A stretch of 64,000 nucleotides of DNA. Source: Doryteuthis pealeii (taxonomy: Eukaryota > Mollusca > Cephalopoda > Myopsida > Loliginidae). The notes under the pieces were generated by a model. That model worked only from the letters and a program-made list of their open reading frames with translations. It did not search any database and was not told the DNA's origin. Both the position numbers and the translations under genes were made by a program. This document shows positions 51,032 through 62,039 of this stretch, piece after piece. The stretch lies in contig CM042145.1 in NCBI GenBank assembly GCA_023376005.1, forward strand, positions 57,832,540-57,896,539, given 5' to 3'. Within the stretch, counting starts at the first letter, position 1. Each line of letters opens with the position of its first letter.

Positions 51032-51318
51032 CAAGAGTAATCCCAAAAGTAAATTCTTCAAAGCACTGGGGATGCATAGGAACTATTCACGCAGCTATTG
51101 GCAACACTGTTGTGTTTGTTGGGCATGTTTCTGCCACTCCCCCCACACACACATACACCTTGCTGCCATGCTTAGTCTTAATTTGGCAGTTGTTTCTGAT
51201 GGAGCTCTTGATTGATGCTACCACTAAGTGTGAAGTTCATGAAGTTATTGCTGGATTTTGAATGCAAAAGCATTAAACTGATTGAAATACATTGCCAATT
51301 AACTGAAGTGTATAGTAA
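51032..51318 (+). pseudogene. Mariner 5' end with transposase N-terminus
   Basis: After a TA at 51030 the end reads CAAGAGTAATCCCAAAAGTA, the same terminal repeat as the 33.1-kb mariner. The 5' leader GGCAACACTGTTGTGTTTGT is shared by all three copies. At 51218 a frame opens TTKCEVHEVI, stops, shifts and resumes ECKSIKLIEIHCQLTEVY. That is the first helix-turn-helix of mariner transposases (KCEVRAVIRFL...EIH..L..VY). Truncated by a family C insertion or junction near 51319, so dead. Confidence 0.75.
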
Positions 51319-51605
51319 CGTCATACCTAGGACATGAAGACCCTCAGCTAGCACCTATATGATAAAAAGGGTTGGGCTTGCCATAAGGGCAATAGTTGGT
51401 GGTGCTAAGGCTTGACGTGACCAGCCGATTGATTGGAGGAGGTCTCCAGCCGCCTGTCTAGCCTAAGTGAGAGGGGTGTTGCATAATATTCAGCCACTAG
51501 GGAATAATCATGCACACACACATCAGGCCTTAGACTCCAAGGGGTAGTATATATTCTAACACCCCAGCCAACAGGGCAATTTGTGTTTGAGGGATCAACA
51601 TCTTC
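51319..51605 (-). mobile_element. Family C, 5' half
   Basis: Complement of CATATAGGTGCTAGCTGAGG, GACGTGACCAGCCGATTGATT (as read on +) and, near the end, CACCCCAGCCAACAGGGCAA. Confidence 0.75.
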
Positions 51606-52205
51606 CCTCATCTATGCGTAATTAGTAGAGCAGACTGAACTCTTTAGTGGAGAAGTTAGGTAAATAAATGCTAAATTGTTTAGCGCTTTCTTACCCTTTC
51701 TTTAGATAATGTTGGCATTATGAAGAAAGGAGACCTGCAATTGTTGGTCTTCTATGTAACATTGCCCTGGCCTGAAATTTTGGTAAGGATCGGTAGTCCA
51801 AAGAGAATGATTGATGCCAGAATAAAAGACATAATTGCATTGAAACGAATTTTAAGAATTTGCTTTTGGTGATGGCGCTACATTTAGTTTGCAATTTGTT
51901 ATGTTGTTATTGTTGTGTCCGTGTTAGGTGAAGCTTGTTTGACATTTAACAGGAATTCTTTTTTTTTTCTTTTTTAAATTCAAAGGTTGTCCCTGAACTG
52001 AATCTAAACTGTTCTGTTTAAATGTCTTTTCTCTGTTGCATTTTTTTTTTCTTCACTTTTTTAATTCTTTTATTTTATTGTTTATTTGTGATTGAAAGAG
52101 TCTAAATTGACTCTGAACTTTTATTCAAGAAATGTTTGGATGTAAATTGCTTGTGAGGGAAGATGAAAATCTTAGAATATATTCCTGGGTGAATAAGCAT
52201 TTTTT
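51606..52205. other. Nothing recognised
   Basis: A SINE-A scrap (AGTAGAGCAGACTGAACTCT) near 51626, otherwise AT-rich. Confidence 0.4.
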
Positions 52206-52209
52206 CTGT

Positions 52210-52650
52210 GCCTATTACACACATGCACATGTAGTGTAATGGTTATCATCATAGAAAATGTACTCACCAATAGGAGTTCAAATCCTGGATGAGGCTGTTT
52301 GCATTTCACATAGTGTTAATATTCTTTGGAAAGGTATGAATCCAACTATGGTCCCAGCTATGACTAGATAGTAGGGTAGATTGGGCTCTTTAACCTTGGT
52401 ATTGCCATCAGTCTAGGAGAAGGAAAACTCTGAATTTTAATCTGTTAAACTCTGCTTAAAAAATAGACCTAGTGTTACATTCTGTCTGTGCAAAGGGGTT
52501 GGGTAAATACATACATGCTTAGTTGGGCTCTTTAACCATGGCTAGGTAACCAGTCTAGGAGAAGGAAAACTCTGAATTCAATCCTGTTAAACTCTAAGAA
52601 ATTGGCTTTGTGTCATATCCTGCTCGTGTGGAGGGGTTGGTAAATATATA
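52210..52650 (+). mobile_element. SINE-A, partial dimer, second locus
   Basis: The same full-copy/second-core arrangement as at 35.5 kb, with the same joint (GGTTGGGTAAATACATACAT, GCTTAGTTGGGCTCTTTAAC). So the dimer was probably mobilised or duplicated as one unit. Confidence 0.85.
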
Positions 52651-53142
52651 TTATACACATGCATGTAATTTGTAGATGCCTTAAACCCAATAAAGCTTAT
52701 TTTGTACAAAATTAGAAATATCTTTATTTAATAAAGTTTAACACATTTTTTCTTTTTCAGTTGTATTATACAACACTTTTGGGAGACTTGGTGAATTCTT
52801 ACCTGTTTTAATGAACATTTTGAACACTTGTAAGCAGACATTCACCTGTTGATAATCTGTATCTCTGATATACAAAATTCAATTAGCAGTAATCTATTTC
52901 CACAATAAAATGATATGACACGTTCTGATGAAATATGGAATCAATTTAGCTACAGATTGTAATCAGAAGAGCACAGAACATTCAACTTGTCCTGATCTGA
53001 TGAAAAAGAAAGTAATCCAATACATATGAAAATGCATTAGAAAAGATTTTTACTATAGAAATGCATTGGAAAAGATTTTTACTATAGAAATGCATTGGAA
53101 AAGATTTTTACAATAGAAATGCATTGGAAATGATTTTTTTTT
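52651..53142. other. Dispersed repeat partly shared with 23.5 kb; 31-bp tandem
   Basis: TGATATACAAAATTCAATTA parallels 23.63 kb, with GTTGTATTATACAACACTTTTGGG-like flanks echoing TTCATGCAGCACTTTAGGGA at 23.53 kb. TAGAAATGCATTGGAAAAGA then TTTTTACTA repeats three times at about 31-bp spacing (53026-53120). Confidence 0.55.
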
Positions 53143-53144
53143 CC

Positions 53145-53335
53145 GATAATGTCCCTTGCCAACTCAGCATATGAGTAGCACGGGGATCTGTGCAGTAAAG
53201 TGAGGAGCTGATGGTAGGTGATGCAATCCAGCTCAGATTCCAAAACAATCTCCTTGGTCTAGCACTAGTTAAAAGGGGATAGACTCCCTCACTGTCTAGC
53301 TGATACCGACTTTAGGCCATCCTGACAACTTTACT
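53145..53335 (+). mobile_element. SINE-B, head truncated
   Basis: TTGCCAACTCAGCATATGAG, GGAGCTGATGGTAGGTGATG, CTAGCTGATACCGACTTTAG, ACTTTACTTT. Confidence 0.85.
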
Positions 53336-53394
53336 TTTTTATACATTTGATATTTCAGAAAATTCTGTTACAGTTGAATTCATTAGTCCTTGAT

Positions 53395-53455
53395 GTGTTT
53401 GGTCATTTTGTTTAATGGCATATCAATCCTTGTGGATATTTAATACCAAATCCTA
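53395..53455 (-). repeat. 3' hairpin module, solo
   Basis: TTTAATGGCATATCAATCCT then TGTGGATATTTAATACCAAA. Confidence 0.65.
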
Positions 53456-53469
53456 ATTTTTGTATATAT

Positions 53470-53770
53470 GAATATTGGAGGTGCCCATGTGTAATCGTTA
53501 TCATCTTAGGAAATGGACATAGGAATATGAATTCTAATCCTGGACGAGGCTGGTTGCATTTCACACAGAACTAATACTCTTGGGAAAGGTATGCATCCAA
53601 ATATTCTCCCTCTAGCTATGGGTTAATATTAGGGCAGATTGGGCTCTTTAATCTTTAATCTTTAACAACAGGCCTTGTAGAAGGAAAGCTCTGAATTCAA
53701 ACTCCACTTAAAAAAATGACCTTGTGTCACATCCTGCTCATTAAAAGGGGTTAGGTAAATATATATATGA
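53470..53770 (+). mobile_element. SINE-A, full length
   Basis: GCCCATGTGTAATCGTTATCA, ATGAATTCTAATCCTGGACG, core, CTTGTGTCACATCCTGCTC. Confidence 0.85.
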
Positions 53771-53879
53771 TTTGTAAGCAAATAGATAATTGGTAAATAT
53801 TTGTTTGGTTTTATGAACTGGTAAAAATAATTTTCATTAACTTGATGCATATTAATAAATTGGTAGAAATAACTTCCTC

Positions 53880-54385
53880 ATCAACAAAAAGTGATATCAA
53901 TATATATATATACACATAGGAAAGTCATGGACTGCTATAGACAGATTATCGATCCTATGGAAATCTGATCTCTCTAAGACAAAGCAAGAATTCTTCCAAA
54001 CTGTACCCGTATCAGTGCTAATGTATGTCTGAACCACTTGGACTCTAATGAAATACTTAGAGAAAAAACTGGATGGGATCTACACAAGGATACTGCGTGC
54101 TGTTTTGAACAAATATTGGAAGCAGCACTCCACAAAAAAAAAACCCTAGCTGTATAGCCACTTACTGCCTATCACACAAATTATCCAAGTCAGATGAACA
54201 ATATATGCTAGACATTACTAGAAAAGCAAAGACAAACTCATGACTGATGTTCTCCTGTGTCCATTTATACATGGACACACCAATGTAGGCTAATCAGCAA
54301 AAAGTTACATCCATCAGTTTTGTGTGGATTGGATGCTGTGGAGAGAACCTCTCAGGGGCAATGACCGATAGGCAAGACCTGATGA
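53880..54385 (+). pseudogene. LINE RT C-terminal relic
   Basis: Reads IGKSWTAIDRLSILWKSDLS, KQEFFQTVPVSVLMYV, TTWTLMKYLEKKLDGIYTRI, LRAVLNKYWKQHSTKK, HGHTNVG and KSYIHQFCVDW. Same LINE family as 30.2 kb and better preserved in the middle. Poly-A slippage and single stops break the frame. Confidence 0.85.
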
Positions 54386-55000
54386 TGATGATATGCATAA
54401 TATATGTTTTATCTATTTCTTTATACTTGCACCAGCTAAGCTATCTATTTCTAGATATTTGCAATATATTTTGAAGAAGATATTTAATGCTATTATCAAT
54501 AATCCTTAAATAATTCTCTCATTTCTAGAAAAAAAAAACTCAAAAAGCAAATCTACATGAAGTGTCTACTTCAGTTCCAATACTGGGACAATGACTTTGT
54601 TTATGCAATTGTGCAAGATTTTAAGAGGCAAGTGATCAAGTGAGTTAAGGTATTGTGGCTCATGCATTACTGATCTAGTTGCAATGAGCACACCCTTATA
54701 GATTTTTTTTATTTACAAAAAAAAAGTTTTAAAAAACTCAAATAAATCTTTGTTCATGTCTAGAAAAAAAAAAGGTTGGAGAATTAATGTCAGTATCTAT
54801 ATCTCACAAAAGATATTGAATATGACGTTAGTAGCAAAAAAGATTTGGATGGTTGGTTGGATTTTACATCATACAATTCTTCTTGTGTTGAATTTAGTCA
54901 GTAGTAAATACAATCATCTATTTATACTCTTATGAGACCTTGCTTCAGTGGTAGGGTATCAGGACAATGGTTGAGAAATTTGAGACCAGTGATAGCTGGG
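54386..55000. other. AT-rich; hairpin scrap
   Basis: GGATGGTTGGTTGGATTTTAC near 54848 is half a hairpin module; nothing else. Confidence 0.4.
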
Positions 55001-55002
55001 TG

Positions 55003-55245
55003 GTTGGATTTTATGTCATGTCAACCCTTTTTGGGTTATTTTATGCCAAAGAAATTTTTGTTTTATTCATTCTTGTGTTGGGTATTCAATTTTTTAAAAC
55101 TCATTTGTTTTTATCTGTTTAACCCATAGATGGGACCTTAGCAGGTACTACTTCTCCGAGTCAGAGTGGACCTGGGACTAATGGCAATGAAGGGGTATTC
55201 CCCACTCTCCAGATGTAGCACCAAATCCCAGAGGCAGATTGACTA
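55003..55245 (-). mobile_element. Family C 3' end
   Basis: Starts GGTTGGATTTTATGTCATGT, CAACCCTTTTTGGGTTATTT (complement of the hairpin), then ATAGATGGGACCTTAGCAGG and GAGTCAGAGTGGACCTGGGA. Confidence 0.8.
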
Positions 55246-55304
55246 AATATACGTATGCATAATAATTTCTCATTTAGGAATTTTATACCAAATATTTAGT
55301 TGGA

Positions 55305-55585
55305 AATGTGTAGTGTAAAGGTTAGAGTTGTAGGAAATGGATTTGTTGACCCGAGTTCAAATCAGGGATAAAGCTACAGTTCAAATAGCACTAATACCCT
55401 TGGGAAAGACATGAATCCAACTACTCTCCCTCCAGCTACAGGTAAATAGTAAGACAGACTGAACTCTTTAATCTTGGTTAGGCGACCAGTCTAGGAGATG
55501 GAAAACTCTGAATTCAAACCTGGTAAATCTGCTTGGGGTGGTCACTACTAGAATAGTCTCGGTCCTAATTAATAAACTATTTCAC
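55305..55585 (+). mobile_element. SINE-A, alternative-tail subfamily
   Basis: GTGTAGTGTAAAGGTTAGAG, CCGAGTTCAAATCAGGGATA, core, then GGTCACTACTAGAATAGTCT and CGGTCCTAATTAATAAACT. Confidence 0.85.
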
Positions 55586-56390
55586 TAATTTTAAATAATG
55601 TTCCTTGTCCATGGTCTTTAATCAGACTTTTATTAATATATCAGGAGATGTATATCTGGGTAGAATTTTTGTTCTCCCTTCCTCATCAAACTGCAGGTAC
55701 TTGAGATAAACTGGCAATTGTTTTGAAGAAGAGAAAACAATCAATCAAGTAAAGATTTTGCACCAATTGAAATGAATAAGTTGGAGACGATATTGGCCGA
55801 GAGAGGTCAAGGGTTTAGACTAAATCTAAACTTTCCCTTTTGCTCATTTTATTGATTGAGACTGATAAAAACATTCCATTTATACAGCCGCTTTGTATAT
55901 GGGGATATTTCCTGGCAATAACCGGGAACAACTTTGTCCTGCTAGCTTTACCTACCTTGCACTTGACTAGTGTTGTTACCTTAGTAGCGAAAAGGACTAA
56001 AAATCAATAGTTTTTTTCTCATTTGAGATTTCAGTCTCTTTCATTTTCTGTTTCTTGTTCACTGTCTTAATGTGACTAGAAATCTATTAGTTGGTCAGAC
56101 ACACAAACTACAGTGATGCATGAAAATTGCAAGTATTTTAATATTTCATTTAACCTAAGAGTTGTTGACTGATGAACTCTGAAAAAGAGTGTAGAGATAA
56201 GTAGTGTTGATTGAAAAATTGTACATTTTATCAAATTCTATATTCTTAGGGATAAATCAAAATTTCATTCATATACAATTTTAATGCTAATTAGGTAATT
56301 ATATAGATGGACATTTTAATACTAAATAGATAGCTATATAGATGGACAATAAGATAGATAATCAGGTAGTTACAAGCAAGAGAGATAGAC
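55586..56390. other. Unassigned; GATA-rich end
   Basis: No family. 56310-56390 has repeated ATAGATGGACA/TAGATAG phrases, a weak minisatellite. Confidence 0.4.
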
Positions 56391-56391
56391 A

Positions 56392-57113
56392 CCTTGCATA
56401 GGGTAATGGTTAATAAGCCAATTATTAATTTCATTCTTACTGGGGGCTCCATATTTTTCCTTGTGCCAAACTAAACAAAACTTAATGTGCACTTCAGGCC
56501 CCTTACATAGACTAATGGTTAGTGAGCTTGTCTAGCAGACAAGTGCTAGTGAGATTAATTCTCACTGGGTGCCCAATACTTCTGTCCTTGTATCAAGTAA
56601 AGCTTGATAAATGAGTACTTTAGACCCTTTGCATATTCTAATGGTTAGTGAGATGATCTAGCAGACAAGTGGTAGTGAGGTTAATACTCACAGGGTACCT
56701 AATACTCCTGTCCTTATGCCAAGTAAATCTTGGTAAATGACTGCATTAGGTCTCTTGTATAGTCTAATGGTTAGTGTGCTGGGCAAGCAGACAAGTAGTA
56801 GTGAGCTTAATTCTCAGTGAGTGCCCAATACTTCTGGCCTTGTGCCAAGCAAAGCAAAGCTTAGTAAATGTCTCCCTTAGGCCCCTTGCATAGTCTAATA
56901 ATGGTAGTGAGCTCAATTCCCAGTGGATGCTCCATATATCTGGCTTTGTGTTAAACAAGACAAAGCTTAGTAAATGACTACTTTAAGCCTCTTGCATAAT
57001 AATGACTTACAATTATTATTCTCACTGGGTGTCTTATACTTATGTCCTTGGATCAAGCTAAACAAAGCTTAGTAAATGACTACTTTAAGCCTCTTGCATA
57101 ATCTAATGGTTAG
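56392..57113 (+). repeat. Tandem array of tRNA-like units
   Basis: Seven unit starts (a CCTTGCATAG-type phrase then CTAATGGTTAG) lie at 56392, 56501, 56627, 56754, 56884, 56991 and 57093, spacing 102-130 bp. The best unit (56498-56572) folds as a tRNA: anticodon arm CTTGT-CTAGCAG-ACAAG (loop AGC, alanine-type) and T arm GTGAG-ATTAATT-CTCAC. Each unit continues with CCCAATACTTCTGTCCTTGT and AAGCTTAGTAAATGACT. The last is cut after ATGGTTAG by an A run. Units 5 and 6 have lost the anticodon arm. Derived from family D; not functional tRNA genes. Confidence 0.85.
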
Positions 57114-57319
57114 AAAAAAAAATTTTGAACTTGGCCAAATAGGGAACATGGATATACAATGTATTTTCACTTGATATTCTCTGTTGAAATGGAAAAATGG
57201 TCACATGAGATCAAATATGGTAGATTATTTTCTTTAGATTTTTTCATTCCTTTAACAATAAATCTTCTCTTGGCAATTTTTTTAATATTTTGGCTTCCAT
57301 GCCAATAACTTTATTATGT
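57114..57319. other. AT-rich, nothing recognised
   Basis: No family match. Confidence 0.4.
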
Positions 57320-57580
57320 TTTGCTTAGACAGAAATGAATGTCTAATCTCCTAATAATGTTGGCAACTGTTAAAAACATGATAAAAATAAACAATTGGGA
57401 ATTAGGTTTGGAGAATCACTCATCTCTTGAGTATAAACAATAATCTTATTCAACAGGTTATTTAGCAACCATTATTCTCATAAATTACATAACTACAGTA
57501 ACAATAGTTATCATGTAGGGCACCCGGTGAGAATAAACCTCACAAGTAATGACCTATTAGGCTGGTTGGTTTTATGCTGT
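57320..57580 (+). repeat. 261-bp near-identical duplication, copy 2
   Basis: Same sequence and orientation as 21013-21273; flanks differ on both sides. Confidence 0.85.
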
Positions 57581-57690
57581 AATGAAGGGGTACTCTACAC
57601 TCCAAAGAGCTCCAAAACTGGAGCCTTACCATCAGATACAGTTTAGTGTCATACCCAGAACATCCCTGTTTTGTACAGAAAAGTGATACC
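57581..57690 (-). mobile_element. Family C fragment
   Basis: AATGAAGGGGTACTCTACACT, CAAAACTGGAGCCTTACCATC and TTTAGTGTCATACCCAGAAC. Confidence 0.7.
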
Positions 57691-57960
57691 CAGTTAAATT
57701 GTTTCAAGTATTCTTATCTAACACCAATAATTTGCAAGCAATTATATGGTTTTATGTAACTAATAATAATCCTTATATTTCAATTCATTTCTAACATTAA
57801 TTATTCTAAGTATAATCATTTGTTTGCACACAGTTGTATGGTTTCATGTATTCTTATCCAATATTAATAATGGTCAAGTACTCCTATCTAATATGAGTAA
57901 TTTGTAAGCAATTTATGATTTCATTTAACTATTTTGATTTAGTAATAATAATAATAATAA
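57690..57960 (+). repeat. Family J minisatellite, ~5 units
   Basis: TTTCAAGTATTCTTATCTAAC, AATAATTTGCAAGCAATTAT, CACACAGTTGTATGGTTTCA recur at roughly 46 bp or multiples; ends in (AAT)n. Confidence 0.7.
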
Positions 57961-58370
57961 TGGTCCACAGGGTGAAAATGGAAGTTAAGATTGGCTAGAA
58001 TACTCAGAAGAGTCCTTAAGACCGGAGCAGACTTACTGTGACTCAGACACTGGTAAAAGACCACCAGTGTTAGCTGGTGGTAAAAACTAACTCACCAGAA
58101 GTGAAAGAAACCTATTCTGGACACGTCTTTTCCATGTTATCAATCACGTTCAGCATTCAACAACATCATGTTTGACATTTAACTTATGAATGACGCAATC
58201 AATTACCAGTGTTCAATTTCAGTGCAAAACTATTTTCAATGGTCATAATTGCATTATTTACTTCTGCAATTGCCTATAATTAATCAATATCTTGATTAAT
58301 TCAATGTATATAACCCTAAAGATCCTTTATCATGAAACCTTTGTAGGTTATTTCTATATACCCCTTAATA
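57961..58370. other. Unassigned; small palindrome
   Basis: ATTAATCAA-TATC-TTGATTAAT at 58279-58300 is a perfect 9-bp stem. No gene evidence. Confidence 0.4.
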
Positions 58371-58956
<586 letters not shown>

Positions 58957-59077
58957 GCTGTTTTGCCCACACACGCAGCACACCACTCGTTGTCTCTTTG
59001 AACGACGAACCGTAGTTAGCTCATCAAAGGCAGCAGTCTGTGGGTTCTGCCTTTCAATTTCACTACAATTTAGTATA
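58957..59077 (-). mobile_element. Second copy of the 19.57-kb element's left end
   Basis: Reverse complement begins TTGTAGTGAAATTGAAAGGC and continues AGAACCCACAG, CGGTTCGTCGTTCAAAGAG and GTGCTGCGTGTGTGGGC. This aligns with 19574-19680, including the short CCVCGQ frame. The gypsy part is absent, and the sequence past the CCVCGQ block differs. Confidence 0.75.
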
Positions 59078-59680
59078 TGAAATATATCTACAAATGTAAC
59101 AATTATTATGGAACAGAGGAAGTATGTCATTATTATTATTGTTTTATATAAAATATAAAATAATCAATTTTATACTACCTATGTCCTATAATAATTGTTA
59201 CATTTATTATATGAAATATATATGCAAATGTAACAACTCTTATAGAATAATTATAATATCATCTTTTGTATTTGATGCCTTTCTCAAAAATTCTCTGTGG
59301 CCTAAGTGTCTGCTTAAAATTAACCATGTTTGCAATAAAATCCAATGTATAAAAAAAGAAGAAAAATATTCTTATATCTTGTAGCAGTTTGATAAAGATA
59401 TATATAAGATAAGACACATTTGACTAAGCTAAGAATTTACAGTTTGTCAATGCAATGCACACTTTAGGCATTCAATGATGGCGCCAACTTTCTTTATCAA
59501 CAGAAATCTGTCTCTGCATGAAAGAAATAAACAACTTAGAATTTATTTTAAAATTATTATTTTATTCTATTGTAAGATTTTATTTTCAGAAGAATAGACA
59601 AAAATAATTTTGTGCATCCATGTACAATAATTGATATATTCCATATCTTTTTCTTATAATACTCTGAATATGTTAACATT
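59078..59680. other. AT-rich, nothing recognised
   Basis: TATATGAAATATAT..AAATGTAACAA repeats at 59075 and 59207, a local duplication. Confidence 0.4.
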
Positions 59681-59682
59681 TA

Positions 59683-59830
59683 TGAGGCTAATTCCAAAAG
59701 TAAGGTCTCCAAAGTGCTGTGTGTTTGTGTGGATATTGGCAACACTGTTGTGTTTGTTGTGTATGCACCTGCCCCTCTTTGTGTCTTGACACTACCATCA
59801 AGTTTGATATTTGCACAGTTATTTGGTTAT
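59683..59830 (+). mobile_element. Mariner 5' end fragment
   Basis: Follows a TA; TGAGGCTAATTCCAAAAGTA and AGGTCTCC terminal repeat, then the leader GGCAACACTGTTGTGTTTGT. The transposase start is degraded. Confidence 0.65.
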
Positions 59831-59903
59831 ATAGATATATTATTGGTTGTTTTTTATTTCATGAAGATTCTGCCATCCTTATTCTCATAGTTAAAAACAT
59901 TTG

Positions 59904-59909
<6 letters not shown>

Positions 59910-59945
<36 letters not shown>
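59910..59945. repeat. (TA)n microsatellite
   Basis: About 18 TA units. Confidence 0.95.
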
Positions 59946-59950
<5 letters not shown>

Positions 59951-60375
59951 CAGAGATTAAATATTATGGAATTAATATTCCATAACTGCAGTTTCATGCA
60001 TATTGTGCAATCTTCAAACGATCAAATATATTAAAATATTTTTTTGCTCTTGATTTATCTATAAAAAAAAAACGAAAAAAATTTCATCTGGACACCGTGT
60101 GCATTAAGACCTAAGAATGTTTATTGTATCAAATATAAGTTTCACATTATAAAATTCCATTATGAGAGCACACTTCACATTATATAAACACTGAATAAGC
60201 CCCTATTTTAATATTCTAATATTTTTGACCCTTTGAAGATTACATAATATGCATGAAACTGCAGTTACGGAATATTAACTCCATAATATTTACTCTCTGA
60301 TTTTAAACCTGCTCTGCTATTTTAGCATTGAGCACCTTCATATGTTAATACTTTTCACATTCATTCACCATTATA
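59946..60375. mobile_element. Family G foldback element
   Basis: The left arm 59946-60030 (ATCAGAGATTAAATATTATG, CATAACTGCAGTTTCATGCA) is inverted relative to 60215-60300 (GCATGAAACTGCAGTTACGG, CCATAATATTTACTCTCTGA). The right side continues CATTGAGCACCTTCATATG as at 26.1 kb. Confidence 0.7.
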
Positions 60376-60409
60376 TTATACTATATTATATTATATTATA
60401 TTATATATT
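60370..60409. repeat. (ATATT)n microsatellite
   Basis: Pentanucleotide units. Confidence 0.9.
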
Positions 60410-60560
60410 GTTGCAGTTTTGTGTATATAAGGTGTGCTAGTTCCCCGCCTATACTTATAGACTGGCCAAGGTCACGTGATTGACTCTTCTAACCAATCAC
60501 TGGCAGTACTAGTGGCTTTATAAGATACTTAACCCCCCCCCTATTGGTCATAATTCAAAT
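60410..60560 (+). promoter_or_regulatory. Promoter-like or LTR-like patch
   Basis: Within 110 bp: GTATATAAGG (TATA-like, 60422), AAGGTCACGTG (nuclear-receptor half-site overlapping an E-box, 60468-60478), CCAATCA (60493) and TTTATAAG (60517). Motifs are short and order and spacing are not canonical; an LTR is an alternative. The 68-codon frame downstream (60544-60750) is unidentified. Confidence 0.3.
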
Positions 60561-60748
60561 TGCTCTCTTGGAGGATGCACATAGGATTTCCAGGATCTTT
60601 ATCAATACTCATGAAGGACTTATACGATTACCAGTAACTCAGGACACTTTAGTAACCAAAGGATTCACATTGTCGACAAACTCTTTATCAAGGATTCCAC
60701 CAGATAAGTGCTTCTGCTATAAGGACAAGGAATGGCCCTTAAAAACTT

Positions 60749-60750
<2 letters not shown>
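60561..60750. other. Unidentified frame, repeat-free
   Basis: Reads ALLEDAHRISRIFINTHEG, LSRIPPDKCFCYKDKEWPL. No domain recognised. Could be transcribed from the patch upstream. Confidence 0.25.
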
Positions 60751-60783
<33 letters not shown>

Positions 60784-60904
60784 CGTAAAATAGATGAGAA
60801 ATGAAAGATAGTAGGGAAAATCAAACTATCATGCTTTTTCAATAGAAGGATAGCTTCTTCAGAAAAATGCATCTTGCATTTGATATAATATCACTAATGA
60901 AACA

Positions 60905-60955
<51 letters not shown>
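60751..60955. repeat. (TA)n tracts
   Basis: 60751-60782 and 60910-60954. Confidence 0.9.
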
Positions 60956-60959
<4 letters not shown>

Positions 60960-61144
60960 TATACTCAAATGTACAAAGGATTTTCGGTCTTGTCCAATGA
61001 AAAAATATTTTTTATAATAAGAAATAATAAGGTCTGCAAAATTATTTAACTTTGTTTTTTAAAATTTTATTATGCTAAATGAATAAATTGTTTTTCACAA
61101 ATGAAAACGGAAATTGTTGCTGTTTTTTATATCCTAAATATTAT

Positions 61145-61337
61145 AAGTTTGCCTATTCATGGTTAATGGAATGAGAACAGTCTTCTCCCCTGTGGATTGA
61201 ATAAAGGGTTCGGTTTGAAGTTCCATGAAGGCTTCCAATTTATGATGTGAAAGCTTGTGCGTTTAACAAGAATGTTCACAATTTCAAAGAGAATGTTCAT
61301 GAACTTGACAAGAAACATCAGAAGAAGGCTGTGTGTG

Positions 61338-61378
<41 letters not shown>
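61145..61378 (+). mobile_element. SINE-E, sense, ending in (TA)n
   Basis: TCATGGTTAATGGAATGAGAA, GAATAAAGGGTTCGGTTTGA, CTTGACAAGAAACATCAGAAG, AAGGCTGTGTGTG; the hairpin is interrupted by (TA)n at 61344-61378. Confidence 0.75.
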
Positions 61379-61380
<2 letters not shown>

Positions 61381-61624
61381 TCAGTGGTGACTCTAGGTGG
61401 TCAATGTTTGTTTAAAAAGTTATACTATTGGTAAAACATAGATGCTGAATAAAGATGCTCATAGGTTTTGTTTTTTGTAATAATGCGTGTATCTGTCTCA
61501 TAGGTATATATATATATATACTAGTTGAGCTAACCGACATTGCTTGAGATTTAAAAAGTTAGAAATTAATCTCTTATATTCATTCATATATTCAACTAAA
61601 AATTCACAAATATACACACTAACG

Positions 61625-61659
<35 letters not shown>

Positions 61660-62039
61660 GCATTAGTGTGTATCTCACTGTCTGAAATTTTAGTTTAATT
61701 TATTGTATGTTTATATTTCCTCAACACTACCCATAATTTTCTTTACTCCCAGATCCCCAGTCAGTTTATCACCAACTTGTATCTAGCTAGAGAACACACG
61801 CAATTGAAGTTGGGCAAAATTTAATCTGCCTTGTTTTCAATTGATACATTCCACTAGAAAACCTTCTACTGAATCGAAGAAATTATTTAAAATGAACATT
61901 TGAAAACAATAAATTGAAATGAAAATGTGTTCTTTGAAAAATAGGACATACAAGTCATTAGAGATTTTAAAAAGATTATCTATAAAATTAAAGCAAGAAA
62001 TACATTATTGCCTAAGTAGGTATTTTCTATGCATCCCAC
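61379..62039. other. AT-rich with microsatellites
   Basis: (TA)n 61500-61521, (CA)n(TA)n 61623-61660. GAGCTAACCGACATTGCTTG at 61527 echoes 33.69 kb. Confidence 0.5.

Noticed and set aside
51405..51611. 68-codon minus frame
   Set aside because: Falls wholly inside a family C element, whose copies do not keep this frame.
56498..56572. Functional tRNA-Ala gene
   Set aside because: The cloverleaf is partly kept but the acceptor arms mismatch, and the unit is one of seven decayed tandem repeats.
56392..57113. CRISPR array
   Set aside because: Units diverge, have no short constant repeat/spacer alternation, and the context is eukaryotic.
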